A DNA stretch of 64,000 bases. Origin: Fervidobacterium sp. Its GTDB lineage: Bacteria > Thermotogota > Thermotogae > Thermotogales > Fervidobacteriaceae. The DNA lies in contig JANZZV010000003.1 of assembly GCA_026419195.1 (NCBI GenBank), positions 271,903-335,902 of the forward strand. The letters run 5' to 3'. This document shows, piece by piece, positions 48,591-58,273 of this stretch. The translations under genes were made by a program, and so were the position numbers. Every line of letters begins with the position of its first letter. Position 1 is the stretch's first letter. Below the pieces are notes generated by a model. It had not been told where the DNA came from, ran no database searches, and was given only the letters and a program-made list of their open reading frames with translations.

Positions 48591-49228
48591 AAACTAACAT
48601 CTTAGCTTTGGTTTTTCTATTTCTAATTTTTGTTATGTTCTTAGATATATTTACAAACAACCTAATTTCAACGAATTTGCATACTGTATTGTATAAGTTG
48701 TCCACTCCTTTATACAACGTAAGAACAAACCTGGAACAAGTTTTTGAGAAAGAACACAATACTATTAACGTAACATTATTTGGTGATACTCGTCCAACAG
48801 CACTTAGGGTTCTAAGCGTAGATTCAAAAGGTATCTACGTAAGAAATGTAGAAAAAAAGGGGATAGTGATTAGTGCAACAGATGGTTCGTTGATAGGTTT
48901 TGTAAAAAAGACCGGTAGCGTGGGATATGTATCTAAATGGTGGGAGGAGGAGTTCCCAGTTACAATAGAGTCAAGTGAGGGAACTGATGTAAACTTCAAG
49001 GTCAAAGTTGTAGGTTACTATAGCAATTATCGGATTGAAATTCCTGATCCAAGTCCTGTCAACGATGGTAAAGTATATATGTCGGAATATCTACCGTACG
49101 GGAAGTTGTTAAAATCATTTGGACTTTCTATTGGAGAATATCAAAACGGTGTATTTAAAATGTCAATTCCGAAAATCCCAGAATATGTTCTTATTTTGGA
49201 AAAATATGAACCGAACGGGGGGAATTAA
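48587..49228 (+). CDS. mreC: Rod shape-determining protein MreC
   Basis: A 213-aa single-pass protein linking MreB to the periplasmic wall machinery. One N-terminal helix (about residues 5-22), then a beta-rich domain with [41 protein letters not shown] and [19 protein letters not shown]. It is shorter than E. coli MreC (367 aa) and lacks the long coiled coil. mreD is not seen next to it. Confidence 0.88.
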   Translation: MKTNILALVFLFLIFVMFLDIFTNNLISTNLHTVLYKLSTPLYNVRTNLEQVFEKEHNTINVTLFGDTRPTALRVLSVDSKGIYVRNVEKKGIVISATDGSLIGFVKKTGSVGYVSKWWEEEFPVTIESSEGTDVNFKVKVVGYYSNYRIEIPDPSPVNDGKVYMSEYLPYGKLLKSFGLSIGEYQNGVFKMSIPKIPEYVLILEKYEPNGGN

Positions 49229-49230
49229 TC

Positions 49231-49812
49231 ATGGAGTATGAAAGACTTTCTCACGAAGAATTATTACAAAAAGTTAGAGAACTCGAAGATGAAATTTTCA
49301 GATTAAGAATGAGAGAATCAGAACTTGAGATGTTACTTAACGAATATTCTTCTATAATGAAAAAGCAGTTTGAAGTTTTTGATGACTTCATAAAAGATGT
49401 TGGAACAAGAAGAATGATAGATCCTCTTACCAGGGTGTACTCGAAAGAACATATGATGAAATTACTATCTTACTACCATCAAAAGGCGTTCGAAGAAAAT
49501 TTTGGATATGCATTAATTACGGTTACAATTGATGGTTTTGAGAAGATGGAACAAATCGAAAAAGAACAAGCACTTTTAAGCACAGGTAAGCTCTTAAAAG
49601 AACTCGTCAGAGTTCCTCTTGATAGTGTTGGAAGAACTTCAGAAAATCAATTCATGATACTTCTCACAGAGGTGAATAAAGAGAATAGCCAAAAGGTTAA
49701 AGAAAGAATAGAAAATGCATTAGCACTTCACAATATTCCAGCATCAGTAAAAATTTCCAATTATCCTGATGACTCAACAAACATAGAAGAACTTGTAAAG
49801 AAAGTAGAGTAA
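49231..49812 (+). CDS. Degenerate GGDEF-domain protein
   Basis: A 193-aa protein with an N-terminal coiled coil (about residues 5-45) and a GGDEF-like fold. The entry motif IDPLTRVYSKEHMMKLL (DxLT) is kept, but the catalytic R-x-G-G-D-E-F is RTSENQF, so cyclic-di-GMP synthesis is not expected. It could be a binding or scaffolding protein. It sits 2 bases after mreC and before murA, the place where mreD or other wall genes are common. Ribosome site GGGGGGAAT. Confidence 0.8.
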   Translation: MEYERLSHEELLQKVRELEDEIFRLRMRESELEMLLNEYSSIMKKQFEVFDDFIKDVGTRRMIDPLTRVYSKEHMMKLLSYYHQKAFEENFGYALITVTIDGFEKMEQIEKEQALLSTGKLLKELVRVPLDSVGRTSENQFMILLTEVNKENSQKVKERIENALALHNIPASVKISNYPDDSTNIEELVKKVE

Positions 49813-49839
49813 TCAAAAGAGTAAAGGAGTATAACGCGT

Positions 49840-51111
49840 ATGGGATCAATAATTGTCGAAAGAAGTGTTTTGGATGGTGAGGTTGAAATCTCGGGAGCGA
49901 AGAATTCAGCTTTACCTCTTCTTGCTGCTACGTTGCTAACCGATGAAGAAGTGGTACTACATAAGGTTCCTGTTTTATCTGATGTAGAAACAATGATAGA
50001 CATATTAAGAACAGCTGGCAAGAATGTCTTTTTTAACAAAGAAAGTGGTACAGTAAAAATTTCAGGTAAGATTCTTTCAACGCATGTACCGTATGATCTT
50101 GTTAGAAAGATGAGAGCCTCTTTTAACGTTCTCGGACCGATAGCTGCATTGATGGGCGAATCAAGCACACCGTTACCAGGAGGTTGTGCTATAGGGGTTA
50201 GACCCGTTGATTTCCACCTTGAAGGTCTGAAAAGATTAGGTTTTGAGATCACTTACGATCATGGCGAAATTCTTGCAAAACGTGGAAAAAAGGACGAAGA
50301 AACATCTGTATATCTACCATTTCCCAGCGTTGGTGCCACAGAACACATAATGAGTACAGCAGCTATACTTCCTGGTATAACAATTATAGAAAATGCTGCA
50401 ATGGAACCAGAAATAGTTGACTTACAAAACCTACTCAACAAAATGGGAGCAAAAATTTCGGGCGCTGGTACAAGTAAAATAATTGTTGAAGGTGTAAGGC
50501 AATTACACGGTTGTGAGCATACAATAATACCTGACAGAATAGAAGCAGGAACGTATGCTATTGGTATACTTTCAACAGGAGGAAATGGATTGATAAAAAA
50601 TATCGTTCCAGAGCATCTTGATGCGCTTTGGTTTACCCTAGAAAGAACGGGCGCAATTGTGAAAAAAGGAAAAAATGAAGTAGAGTTGAAGACTTGGCAT
50701 AGATGGAAAGGTTGTGATATAAACGTATTACCTTATCCAGGTTTTCCGACAGATTTGCAACCACAGATAATAGTTTACCTATCCTTAGCGCAAGGAACAA
50801 GTACAGTAACGGAAAATGTATTCAAAACCAGATTCGCACACGTTGGTGAGCTTGTCAGAATGGGGGCAGATATGAAAATAATTGAAAATACAGTTTTCAT
50901 AAACGGTGTCGAAAAATTGCAAGGCACAACAGTTATGGGAACAGATTTGAGAGCAACAGCAGCGCTGGTTATCGCTGGGCTATCAGCTGAGGGTAAGACA
51001 GAAGTAACACATGTGGAGCATATCTTTAGAGGTTACGAAAATGTTGTTGAGAAATTCAGAAAACTTGGAGCTAAGGTAGATTACATACCCGGAGGTGCAC
51101 CAGAAATTTGA
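49840..51111 (+). CDS. murA: UDP-N-acetylglucosamine 1-carboxyvinyltransferase
   Basis: A 423-aa enzyme of the first committed step of peptidoglycan synthesis. The phosphoenolpyruvate-attacking Cys is C116 in [16 protein letters not shown], so fosfomycin sensitivity at this residue is possible. Also visible are [29 protein letters not shown] and FPTDLQPQ. The stop is fused to the next gene start (TTGA). Confidence 0.97.
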   Translation: MGSIIVERSVLDGEVEISGAKNSALPLLAATLLTDEEVVLHKVPVLSDVETMIDILRTAGKNVFFNKESGTVKISGKILSTHVPYDLVRKMRASFNVLGPIAALMGESSTPLPGGCAIGVRPVDFHLEGLKRLGFEITYDHGEILAKRGKKDEETSVYLPFPSVGATEHIMSTAAILPGITIIENAAMEPEIVDLQNLLNKMGAKISGAGTSKIIVEGVRQLHGCEHTIIPDRIEAGTYAIGILSTGGNGLIKNIVPEHLDALWFTLERTGAIVKKGKNEVELKTWHRWKGCDINVLPYPGFPTDLQPQIIVYLSLAQGTSTVTENVFKTRFAHVGELVRMGADMKIIENTVFINGVEKLQGTTVMGTDLRATAALVIAGLSAEGKTEVTHVEHIFRGYENVVEKFRKLGAKVDYIPGGAPEI

Positions 51112-52922
51112 AAGAAAACACCAAATTTCCTATAGTACTAAATAAAAGAAACTTTTGGCTTTTCTTAATCGATAATTTACTACTTATCCTTGCCGGTTTA
51201 AATGCACTGTTTGTGAGATTTGGTTTTGACTTCAAAGAAATGTCGAAATTTTCAAAAGGAGTTTACATACTCATCGCAGTTACAATAATGTCAAATATAC
51301 TGAATGGTACTTACAAAATAATATGGCGTTATGCTACCCCCAAGGAGTTTATCGTACTTCTGAGGGGGCTATTTTTTGGTTACGCTTTTACTTTGATGAT
51401 AATTTATTTTTCGCACGTTGCTTCTTTACCACGTTCAGTTGGAATGCTTACTTTTCTTGGAAGTTACTTCCTACTTGTAAGTGCAAGGTTATTTTACCAA
51501 TTTTTTATAAACTGGAGAAGAAAAAGCGGAAAACGTATAGGGATTATAGGAGCAGGTGATGTTGGTGTATTATTACTCAACGAAATAAAGCGCACAAATT
51601 ATGGTTATGTGGTTGCATTCTTTGATGACGATCCGACAAAAATAGGTAGATATATAGCCGGAGTAAAGATTTTTGGTTCGATTGATAGTATAAATACCTA
51701 CCTACCAACACTTGAAATAGAAGAATTGATTGTTGCAATTCCATCTGCTTCAAAAGAGCTTATGAACAAAATAGTGTCAAATGTAGACACAAGTAGGATA
51801 AGTATTAAAACATTTCACTCCATATCGCAGCTTTTAAACAAAGAACCAACGATCAGTGATTTGAGAGAAATATCCATCCAGGATATAATAGGTCGAGAGC
51901 CTGTTGACGTGGATATCTCATCTATCAGTCAGTACATATCAGGGAAAACTGTACTTATCACTGGCGCTGGTGGAAGCATAGGTTCTGAAATAGCAAGGCA
52001 AGTTTCAAAATTTTCACCAAAAAAACTTATAATTCTTGGAAGAGGAGAAAACAGCATTTACGAAATATTTAACGAGTTAAAATCAGACTATTCTCAGCTT
52101 GACATCCAGCCAGTGGTTGCCGATGTATCCGATGAAAAACATATTGAAAAAATTTTTGAACAGCTGAAACCAGAAATTGTGTTTCATGCAGCAGCTCATA
52201 AGCACGTATTTTTTATGCAATCAAATCTTTACGAGGCACTAAGAGTTAATGTACTTGGAACGATAAACCTTGCGAAGATATCGTGCAAACACCAAGTTGA
52301 GAGATTCGTTTTTATTTCCACTGATAAGGCAGTTAACCCCTCTTCTTACATGGGCATGAGTAAGCGCATAGCAGAGATCTACCTACTCTCGATTCCCGAT
52401 AGTTGTCAAACGTACTTTTCCATTGTGAGGTTTGGAAACGTTATAGGTAGTAGAGGCAGTGTGCTATGGAAATTCAAAAAACAAATAGAACAAGGGATGC
52501 CTGTTACTATCACAGACCCGAGGATGAAAAGGTATTGGATGAGTATATCTGAAGCTGTTTCGCTCGTTATACAAGCCGGTGCATTTTCAAAAGGTAAAGA
52601 ATTATTTGTACTTGATATGGGTGAACAGATTCCTGTTGAACAAGTAGCAAAATCACTTGCAAAAATTATGGGAAAACAGAATATAGAAATTAAATATACC
52701 GGTGCATTGCCTGGTGAAAAACTTGAAGAAGAACTATTTTACAGCTTTGAAAAACCAGAGAAAACATCACATCCAAAGATAAGTCGAATAAGTTACAACA
52801 TTACGAAATTATCCATAGAGGAAATAGAAGATTACGTAAAAAAAATAATGGAAACGTATCTTCTGGGAAACGAAAAGCAAGCAAGCGAATTAATAAAAAA
52901 ACTAATTCATATCTATCATTGA
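51108..52922 (+). CDS. CapD/FlaA1-type membrane nucleotide-sugar dehydratase
   Basis: A 604-aa protein with four N-terminal transmembrane helices (about residues 15-125), a first Rossmann domain ([14 protein letters not shown], about 145) and a C-terminal SDR domain ([16 protein letters not shown], about 283; FHAAAHKHV). The catalytic region reads [18 protein letters not shown], the SMK type in which Met replaces Tyr, as in UDP-GlcNAc 4,6-dehydratases of the WbpM/PglF group. Probably makes a 4-keto-6-deoxy sugar for surface glycans. Overlaps hslO by 7 bases, convergently. Confidence 0.92.
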   Translation: MKENTKFPIVLNKRNFWLFLIDNLLLILAGLNALFVRFGFDFKEMSKFSKGVYILIAVTIMSNILNGTYKIIWRYATPKEFIVLLRGLFFGYAFTLMIIYFSHVASLPRSVGMLTFLGSYFLLVSARLFYQFFINWRRKSGKRIGIIGAGDVGVLLLNEIKRTNYGYVVAFFDDDPTKIGRYIAGVKIFGSIDSINTYLPTLEIEELIVAIPSASKELMNKIVSNVDTSRISIKTFHSISQLLNKEPTISDLREISIQDIIGREPVDVDISSISQYISGKTVLITGAGGSIGSEIARQVSKFSPKKLIILGRGENSIYEIFNELKSDYSQLDIQPVVADVSDEKHIEKIFEQLKPEIVFHAAAHKHVFFMQSNLYEALRVNVLGTINLAKISCKHQVERFVFISTDKAVNPSSYMGMSKRIAEIYLLSIPDSCQTYFSIVRFGNVIGSRGSVLWKFKKQIEQGMPVTITDPRMKRYWMSISEAVSLVIQAGAFSKGKELFVLDMGEQIPVEQVAKSLAKIMGKQNIEIKYTGALPGEKLEEELFYSFEKPEKTSHPKISRISYNITKLSIEEIEDYVKKIMETYLLGNEKQASELIKKLIHIYH

Positions 52923-53794
52923 TTTTTTCTTTTGTCTTCAAGAATTTTTTGAAGTTCGTCTTTTTCAAAAACATATTGATTACCACACCATTTGCAAGTT
53001 ATTTCCGCTTTAGCTTCTGCAATTAGTTCGTAAATATCACTTATATCAAGAACTTTCAACGATTCAAACGCTTTTTGCCTGCTACAGTTACACCCAAAAA
53101 CTACATTCATTTCTTCAAATAGTATAGCATCAGTATTTAGAACAAACCTTACAATATCTTCTAACGAATTATTTTTCATCATTGAGCTTACTGAGAAATC
53201 TTTCAGTCTTTCCTCAATTTTTTCAACAATACTATATGAAAGGTTTTTATCAAGAATTTGTACAGCTATACCACCAGCACTCACCACTCCATTCCCATCC
53301 ATCAAAACACCTAATGCAAAGGCGGATGGTAATTGTTCTGATTTAGTATAATAATATGCTATATCCTCGGCAATTTCCCCGGAAATAATTGGCACTTTTG
53401 AAACATAAGGATATTTTAATCCAATATCTCTTACAACCGTCAGCTCACCTTTACCTATTGCATTCTTTACATCGAATTTACCAAGCGAGTTTGGTTCAAG
53501 CTCGAAATTGGTATTACTTATATAACCTCTAACTGTACCTTTGGCATTCGCCTGACTAGCAACATTACCAGCTGGACCTGTTGAGGAGATAAGGAAAGTT
53601 ATCACCTCTCTCTCAGAAAGCCAAGGTATAACTAAACTACTGGCTGTAACAAGCCTACCAAGTACAACCGTTGGAAGGTATCCCAGTTTATGCCTGTTTC
53701 TTAAATCATCAACAATATCTCTTGAATCAATTGCCGATAATCTTAACATACCCTCGTAAGCTGTACCAAAAATTAGCCTTCCCACGTAAACCAC
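52916..53794 (-). CDS. hslO: Redox-regulated chaperone Hsp33
   Basis: An approximately 292-aa holdase activated by oxidation. The zinc-binding Cys pairs are CNC near residue 239 and CKWC near 270. Core motifs: VVLGRLVTASSLVIPWL, GPAGNVASQANAKGTVRGYI and PIISGEIAEDIAYYYTKSEQLPSAFALGV (split). The start is uncertain: GTG 53794 gives the usual MVYVG-type N-terminus, GTG 53785 has the best ribosome site, and the frame is open to TTG 53815. Useful to an anaerobe exposed to oxygen. Confidence 0.93.
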   Translation of the reverse strand: MVYVGRLIFGTAYEGMLRLSAIDSRDIVDDLRNRHKLGYLPTVVLGRLVTASSLVIPWLSEREVITFLISSTGPAGNVASQANAKGTVRGYISNTNFELEPNSLGKFDVKNAIGKGELTVVRDIGLKYPYVSKVPIISGEIAEDIAYYYTKSEQLPSAFALGVLMDGNGVVSAGGIAVQILDKNLSYSIVEKIEERLKDFSVSSMMKNNSLEDIVRFVLNTDAILFEEMNVVFGCNCSRQKAFESLKVLDISDIYELIAEAKAEITCKWCGNQYVFEKDELQKILEDKRKNQ

Positions 53795-53838
53795 CCTTTT
53801 CTTTTTATTTTTCAAGCTAAGTTCTCTTATTCTAAAAT

Positions 53839-53867
53839 ATTATAGCAAAAATCGCAATTTTTGAAAA
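53839..53867 (-). promoter_or_regulatory. Promoter for hslO
   Basis: On the minus strand TGCTATAAT (extended -10) is preceded by TTTTCA after a 17-base spacer. The -35 overlaps that of the divergent promoter. Confidence 0.6.
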
Positions 53868-53888
53868 ATAACAAAAAGGTGGTATAAT
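53861..53888 (+). promoter_or_regulatory. Promoter for the unknown 202-aa protein
   Basis: TTGAAA (53861-53866), a 16-base spacer and TATAAT (53883-53888) with TGG ahead. A leader of about 85 bases follows. Confidence 0.75.
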
Positions 53889-53981
53889 ATTCCATGAATT
53901 TGGGAACATATATACCAAAATGTAAGAAAGCCTATAAATGTTTTAACTTTAATAGTTTTAATTCCAAAAGGGGAGGATTGC

Positions 53982-54590
53982 ATGCCTACTTTAGAAGTTT
54001 CAAAAATGGAAGAATTAATATCCAGGGTACCAGGGGTAAAGGCTGTTAAAATCGTAGGTGATGGCTCAAATTTGCATGAAATTCATATAATTACATCTAG
54101 CGATAAAAGCCCAAAACAACTTGTTAGGGATATAGAAACTGTTGTTCTCGCAAGCACCGGTATAAGACTTGACAGAAAAATCATTTCAATAGCACAAATT
54201 GAAAGTGATATCAAAGTTCAAAAAGTACTACCGTATCAACTCTCTAATTTGAGGATAGAAAACATAGATGAAAGAAATCTCAGAGTAACCGTTACAATAG
54301 AACACGGCGAAGAAGAATTCTATGGAGAATTTTCCGGACCGAAAACTACAAGAAATCTACCAAAACTTGTTGGCAACGCAGTTCTTAACGCTCTATCTGA
54401 GGTTCACGATTTTGCATTATCTTTCGACGACGTTGCGGAGGTTTATTTTGTTGGCAAAAAATATGTACTTGTTCATATCACCAAACAGTATAACGGCATT
54501 GAAGAAAGCATCATAGGAACTGCCATTAATGATGGAAACTTTGAAAGAGCTGTGGCAGAAGCTGTGCTCGACGCCTTCAGAAGAATTTAG
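53982..54590 (+). CDS. Conserved-looking protein of unknown function
   Basis: A 202-aa soluble protein I do not recognise. Two halves are visible. Residues 1-85 look like a small alpha/beta (ACT-like) domain: VPGVKAVKIVGDGSNLHEIHII, then VLASTGIRLDRKIISIAQI. Residues 90-202 form an alternating strand-helix pattern with FYGEFSGP, LVGNAVLNALSEV and the end AVAEAVLDAFRRI. It has its own promoter and a strong terminator, so it is expressed alone. Ribosome site GGGGAGG. Confidence 0.8.
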   Translation: MPTLEVSKMEELISRVPGVKAVKIVGDGSNLHEIHIITSSDKSPKQLVRDIETVVLASTGIRLDRKIISIAQIESDIKVQKVLPYQLSNLRIENIDERNLRVTVTIEHGEEEFYGEFSGPKTTRNLPKLVGNAVLNALSEVHDFALSFDDVAEVYFVGKKYVLVHITKQYNGIEESIIGTAINDGNFERAVAEAVLDAFRRI

Positions 54591-54616
54591 CTTTTCAAAA
54601 TATTTTCGTTCGGCTA

Positions 54617-54676
54617 AAAAAACAAAAAGGGCAAAAATTGTAGTTTAAGAAGAGATTTTTGCCCTTTTTGTTTTTT
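54617..54676 (+). terminator. Terminator with 22-bp stem
   Basis: 54617-54638 pairs perfectly with 54655-54676 around a 16-base loop. The stem holds a GGGC/GCCC core and A-tract/T-tract ends, and so can act in both directions. Confidence 0.92.
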
Positions 54677-54735
54677 AAAAACAAAAATTTAACAATGTTA
54701 CACGTAACTTTTGATAAACCAGACAAAAAAACTCT

Positions 54736-54765
54736 TTGACAAAAGGTAACTTTCGGTGATATAAT
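54736..54765 (+). promoter_or_regulatory. Promoter for the two-component operon
   Basis: TTGACA (54736-54741), an 18-base spacer and TATAAT (54760-54765), with TGA before the -10. This is the best consensus match in the window. Confidence 0.85.
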
Positions 54766-54804
54766 TGTAAAAGAAGACAATCTTAATTTAAGGAGGTTTT
54801 ATAA

Positions 54805-55524
54805 ATGGCTAAAAAGACGATTATGATCATCGACGATCAACCTGAGATTTTGGAATTGGTTAGTTTTACATTACAAAAAGAAGGTTACGATATTGTACCT
54901 GTTGAAGATGCAGAAAAAGCACTTCAGGAGCTTAAAGAAAAAGATATCGACATGTTTATAGTTGACATTATGCTTCCGAATATGGATGGGTTTGAATTTG
55001 TAAGAACGATAAGAGCTACCGATAAACACAAACTCACACCTGTTATCTTTTTAAGTGCTAAGGGAGAAGAATTTGATAAAGTCTTGGGGCTCGAACTTGG
55101 AGCGGATGATTACATAGTCAAGCCATTTAGCGTTAGAGAATTGCTTGCGAGAATAAGGGCAGTTTTCAGAAGGATGCAACTTGGAACGGTTGTAAAAGAA
55201 GAAAAACCAAAGAAAATAGTTGCAAAAGACCTTGAAATCGATATAGATAAGTACGAAGTGAGGGTGAAAGGTAGGAAAGTAAGTCTAACACCCCTTGAAT
55301 TTGATCTTTTAAGATTTTTAGCAGAGAACGAAGGCAAGGTTTTTTCAAGGGATGTATTACTTGATAGACTCTGGGGTTATGATTACTTTGGTGACACACG
55401 CACTGTGGATGTTCATATAAGAAGGCTGAGAACAAAAATCGAGGAAGATCCTTCCAACCCAAGATACGTGGTAACAGTCAGAGGTAAAGGATACAAGTTC
55501 AGAGACCCAGGAAAGGAAGAATAA
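54805..55524 (+). CDS. OmpR/PhoB-family response regulator
   Basis: A 239-aa regulator. The receiver domain (1-120) has the acidic pocket IIDDQ, the phospho-acceptor Asp54 (FIVDIMLPNMDG), LSAKGEE and Lys106 (DDYIVKPF). The C-terminal winged helix (about 140-235) ends in the family pattern VDVHIRRLRTKIEEDPSNPRYVVTVRGKGYKF (split). It is the partner of the histidine kinase downstream. PhoB-like by sequence style; the signal is unknown. Start after AGGAGGTTT. Confidence 0.95.
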   Translation: MAKKTIMIIDDQPEILELVSFTLQKEGYDIVPVEDAEKALQELKEKDIDMFIVDIMLPNMDGFEFVRTIRATDKHKLTPVIFLSAKGEEFDKVLGLELGADDYIVKPFSVRELLARIRAVFRRMQLGTVVKEEKPKKIVAKDLEIDIDKYEVRVKGRKVSLTPLEFDLLRFLAENEGKVFSRDVLLDRLWGYDYFGDTRTVDVHIRRLRTKIEEDPSNPRYVVTVRGKGYKFRDPGKEE

Positions 55525-55531
55525 TCAAAAA

Positions 55532-56818
55532 ATGATAATATTTTCAATTCTATCTTCTATAGCCGCAATTATATTTTTCATATTGTTTGTAATATACAAA
55601 AGGTCAGTTAACATCTTTAGCAAATATCTTAATAAAATAGCTATAACAATAGGGGAGGAGATAGGTTCGCCTCCCTTATATATCTATGAGAAAATAAGAA
55701 AAAGATTACAAGAACTCGAAGACAGAATTTCTGAAAGTGAAAGAGAAAGAAAAAACATATTTACAATCCTAAATAACATTACCGACCCGATTATCATCGT
55801 CAGGGGAGATGGTGTCGTTACCTTTGCAAACATAGCAGGCAGGGATGTAACAAGACCAGGCGTAGAAGGTAGGAAGGTTTATGATGTGGTTGAGAACTAT
55901 CATTTACTTGAAATGTTTGAGAAAGCACTTGAAAGTGGAGAAATTCAAAGTGGTGATGTAACTATATCTACCGGTGGAGAAACAAGATATTACGATGCAA
56001 AGATAGTACCTATAAAATTTGATCAGGAAAGTGAAAGATATATTATCGTTTTGCACGATACGACAAAAGAGAAACAACTTGACAGGTTGAGAAGAGAATT
56101 TATATCAAATGTCTCCCACGAGTTGAGAACACCACTTACGTCTATACATGGATATGCTGAAGCCCTTTTAGATGATGATCTATCAAACAAGGAACTTGTC
56201 AGAAGATTTCTCGGCATAATCGAGAGTGAATCAGCGCGAATGACAAGATTGATAAACGACCTACTTGATTTAGAAAAACTAGAATCCGGAGATGCAAAGT
56301 TTAACTTTACAGAGGTTGATTTGTGTAACGTTATACAAAGAGTTATGACCATCCTTGAGCCATTAGCTGGAGATTACGGAGTAGAGCTGAACACAGAATG
56401 TGGATGCCAATTAGTTGTTTACGGTGATTTTGACAGATTAGTGCAATTATCCCTTAACTTAGTTGACAACGCTGTTAAATATACATCGATTAAAGATTCT
56501 GGTGAGAAGAAAGTATTCGTGAAATGCTACGAAAAAGAGGATAAGGTTGTACTTGAAGTACGTGACACCGGTCCTGGCATCCCAGAAGATGCACAACGAA
56601 GACTTTTTGAAAGATTTTACAGAGTAGACAAAGCAAGAAGTAGAAAAGTTGGTGGTACGGGTCTTGGACTCTCAATAGTGAAAATGATCGCAGAAAAACA
56701 CAAAGCAATTATAAATTTTGAAAGTAAAGTAGGTGAAGGAACGATATTTAGGGTTTATTTTGACAAGTATCCCATCGAAAAAGCTATTACTCAACGCTCT
56801 AAGGGGGAAATGAAATGA
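55532..56818 (+). CDS. Sensor histidine kinase, PhoR-like
   Basis: A 428-aa kinase. One N-terminal helix (about 3-22), a short coiled stretch, a PAS domain (about 72-175), HisKA with His196 in SNVSHELRTPLTS, and the ATPase domain with N box NLVDNAVKY, G1 DTGPGIPEDAQ and G2 GGTGLGLSIVK. There is no large periplasmic sensor, so the PAS domain probably senses an internal signal or a partner protein. Overlaps the phosphorylase gene by ATGA. Confidence 0.95.
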   Translation: MIIFSILSSIAAIIFFILFVIYKRSVNIFSKYLNKIAITIGEEIGSPPLYIYEKIRKRLQELEDRISESERERKNIFTILNNITDPIIIVRGDGVVTFANIAGRDVTRPGVEGRKVYDVVENYHLLEMFEKALESGEIQSGDVTISTGGETRYYDAKIVPIKFDQESERYIIVLHDTTKEKQLDRLRREFISNVSHELRTPLTSIHGYAEALLDDDLSNKELVRRFLGIIESESARMTRLINDLLDLEKLESGDAKFNFTEVDLCNVIQRVMTILEPLAGDYGVELNTECGCQLVVYGDFDRLVQLSLNLVDNAVKYTSIKDSGEKKVFVKCYEKEDKVVLEVRDTGPGIPEDAQRRLFERFYRVDKARSRKVGGTGLGLSIVKMIAEKHKAIINFESKVGEGTIFRVYFDKYPIEKAITQRSKGEMK

Positions 56819-58119
56819 GAGCTTACGACGTGATACTAAAAAAAAGAAATGGTGAAAAGCTCACACGAGAAGAGATAGAATTCATAGTAAATGGTTACGT
56901 AAAAGGTGAGATACCTGACTACCAGATGGCAGCATTCTTGATGGCCGTTTATTTCAGACATATGGATGATGAAGAACGTGCTGTTCTCACAGAAGTTATG
57001 GCAAATTCTGGTGATAAAGTTGATTTGTCATCTATTCCAGGAATAAAGATCGACAAACATTCCACAGGTGGAGTGGGGGATAAAACAACGTTAGTTGTGG
57101 GGCCTATCGTTGCCTCACTTGGGGTACCTGTCGCAAAAATGTCTGGAAGAGCGCTTGGACACACTGGAGGTACTATTGATAAACTTGAATCAATTCCTGG
57201 CTTCAGAACTTCACTTAGCGAAGACGAGTTTTTTGAAAACGTGAAAAAAATAAACATAGCTATAATAGGTCAAACAGCTAACCTTGTACCAGCAGATAAA
57301 AAGATATACGCACTCAGAGATGCAACAGCAACCGTAGATGAGGTATCACTAATTGCTGCAAGCATAATGAGCAAAAAACTTGCTGGTGGAGCTGATGGAT
57401 ACGTACTTGATGTAAAAGTAGGTAGCGGTGCTTTTATGAAAACCATACAACAAGCCACACAACTTGCACAAGCGATGGTAGGAATAGCTAAATCTCATGG
57501 AAAAAAGGCTGTCGCTGTTCTAACAAACATGGATGTACCACTTGGAAAGATGATAGGAAATTCCCTTGAGGTACTGGAAGCAATAGAAACACTTAAAGGA
57601 AAAGGCCCTGAGGATTTCACAGAACTTTGTATCAACTTATCAGCATGGATGTGTTATTTGGCAGAGAAGGGTTCGTTCGATGAATGCTTAAAGATGTCGG
57701 AAAACGCGCTAAAAAGCGGAGCAGCCTTAGAAAAATTTAGACAGCTTGTTCAATATCAAAATGGCAACTCAGAGGTTGTTGACAGGCCATTAGAAATTTT
57801 GCCAATATCAACCACCTTAGTGGAATTTAAGGCAAATAAAGAAGGATACATAAGTGCAATCGACACTGAAAAAATAGGTATTGCTTGTAATCATCTTGGC
57901 AGTGGAAGAAAGACAAAAGAAGATACGATCGATCATAGTGTGGGAATCGAAATATGTAAAAAGCTAGGTGATTATGTACGTCACGGAGATACTTTAGCAA
58001 AGCTTTACATCAGCCAAAAAAGTGAACTTGATCAAGCAATACGCTTACTCGAAGAAAGTTACAGGATATCCAATCAAAAACCCATGTTAAAACCTTTAAT
58101 ACTCGGTGTAATACAATAA
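56815..58119 (+). CDS. pdp: Pyrimidine-nucleoside phosphorylase
   Basis: A 434-aa enzyme that splits uridine and thymidine with phosphate to base and (deoxy)ribose 1-phosphate. Signature KIDKHSTGGVGDKTTLVVGP near residue 80, SGRALGHTGGTIDKLESIPG near 118, then the Lys-rich ADGYVLDVKVGSGAFMKT. The C-terminal PYNP domain has the ISAIDTEKIGIACNHLGSGR pattern. It is in the same operon as the two-component pair, an unexpected neighbour, and works upstream of DeoC. Confidence 0.95.
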   Translation: MRAYDVILKKRNGEKLTREEIEFIVNGYVKGEIPDYQMAAFLMAVYFRHMDDEERAVLTEVMANSGDKVDLSSIPGIKIDKHSTGGVGDKTTLVVGPIVASLGVPVAKMSGRALGHTGGTIDKLESIPGFRTSLSEDEFFENVKKINIAIIGQTANLVPADKKIYALRDATATVDEVSLIAASIMSKKLAGGADGYVLDVKVGSGAFMKTIQQATQLAQAMVGIAKSHGKKAVAVLTNMDVPLGKMIGNSLEVLEAIETLKGKGPEDFTELCINLSAWMCYLAEKGSFDECLKMSENALKSGAALEKFRQLVQYQNGNSEVVDRPLEILPISTTLVEFKANKEGYISAIDTEKIGIACNHLGSGRKTKEDTIDHSVGIEICKKLGDYVRHGDTLAKLYISQKSELDQAIRLLEESYRISNQKPMLKPLILGVIQ

Positions 58120-58138
58120 GAGCAGAATGTAAAAATCG

Positions 58139-58178
58139 AAGCGGGCTTTGTAGACTATTTGTCAGCCCGCTTTTTTAT
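58139..58178 (+). terminator. Rho-independent terminator after pdp
   Basis: An AAGCGGGCT stem pairs with AGCCCGCTT (58139-58147 with 58164-58172), followed by TTTTTATTTT. Confidence 0.93.
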
Positions 58179-58228
58179 TTTAATTTTACTTTAAATTCGA
58201 TTCAAATCTGGAAAAATATCTTATGGTA

Positions 58229-58237
58229 TGATATAAT
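58229..58237 (+). promoter_or_regulatory. Extended -10 promoter
   Basis: TGATATAAT about 37 bases before the GTG at 58274. The -35 is weak. Confidence 0.6.
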
Positions 58238-58273
58238 AATTAGGAAAAAAGTCGAAATTGGGGTGGCGGAGCG

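Noticed and set aside
49231-49812. Active diguanylate cyclase
   Set aside because: The GGDEF motif is replaced by SENQF, so catalysis is not expected.
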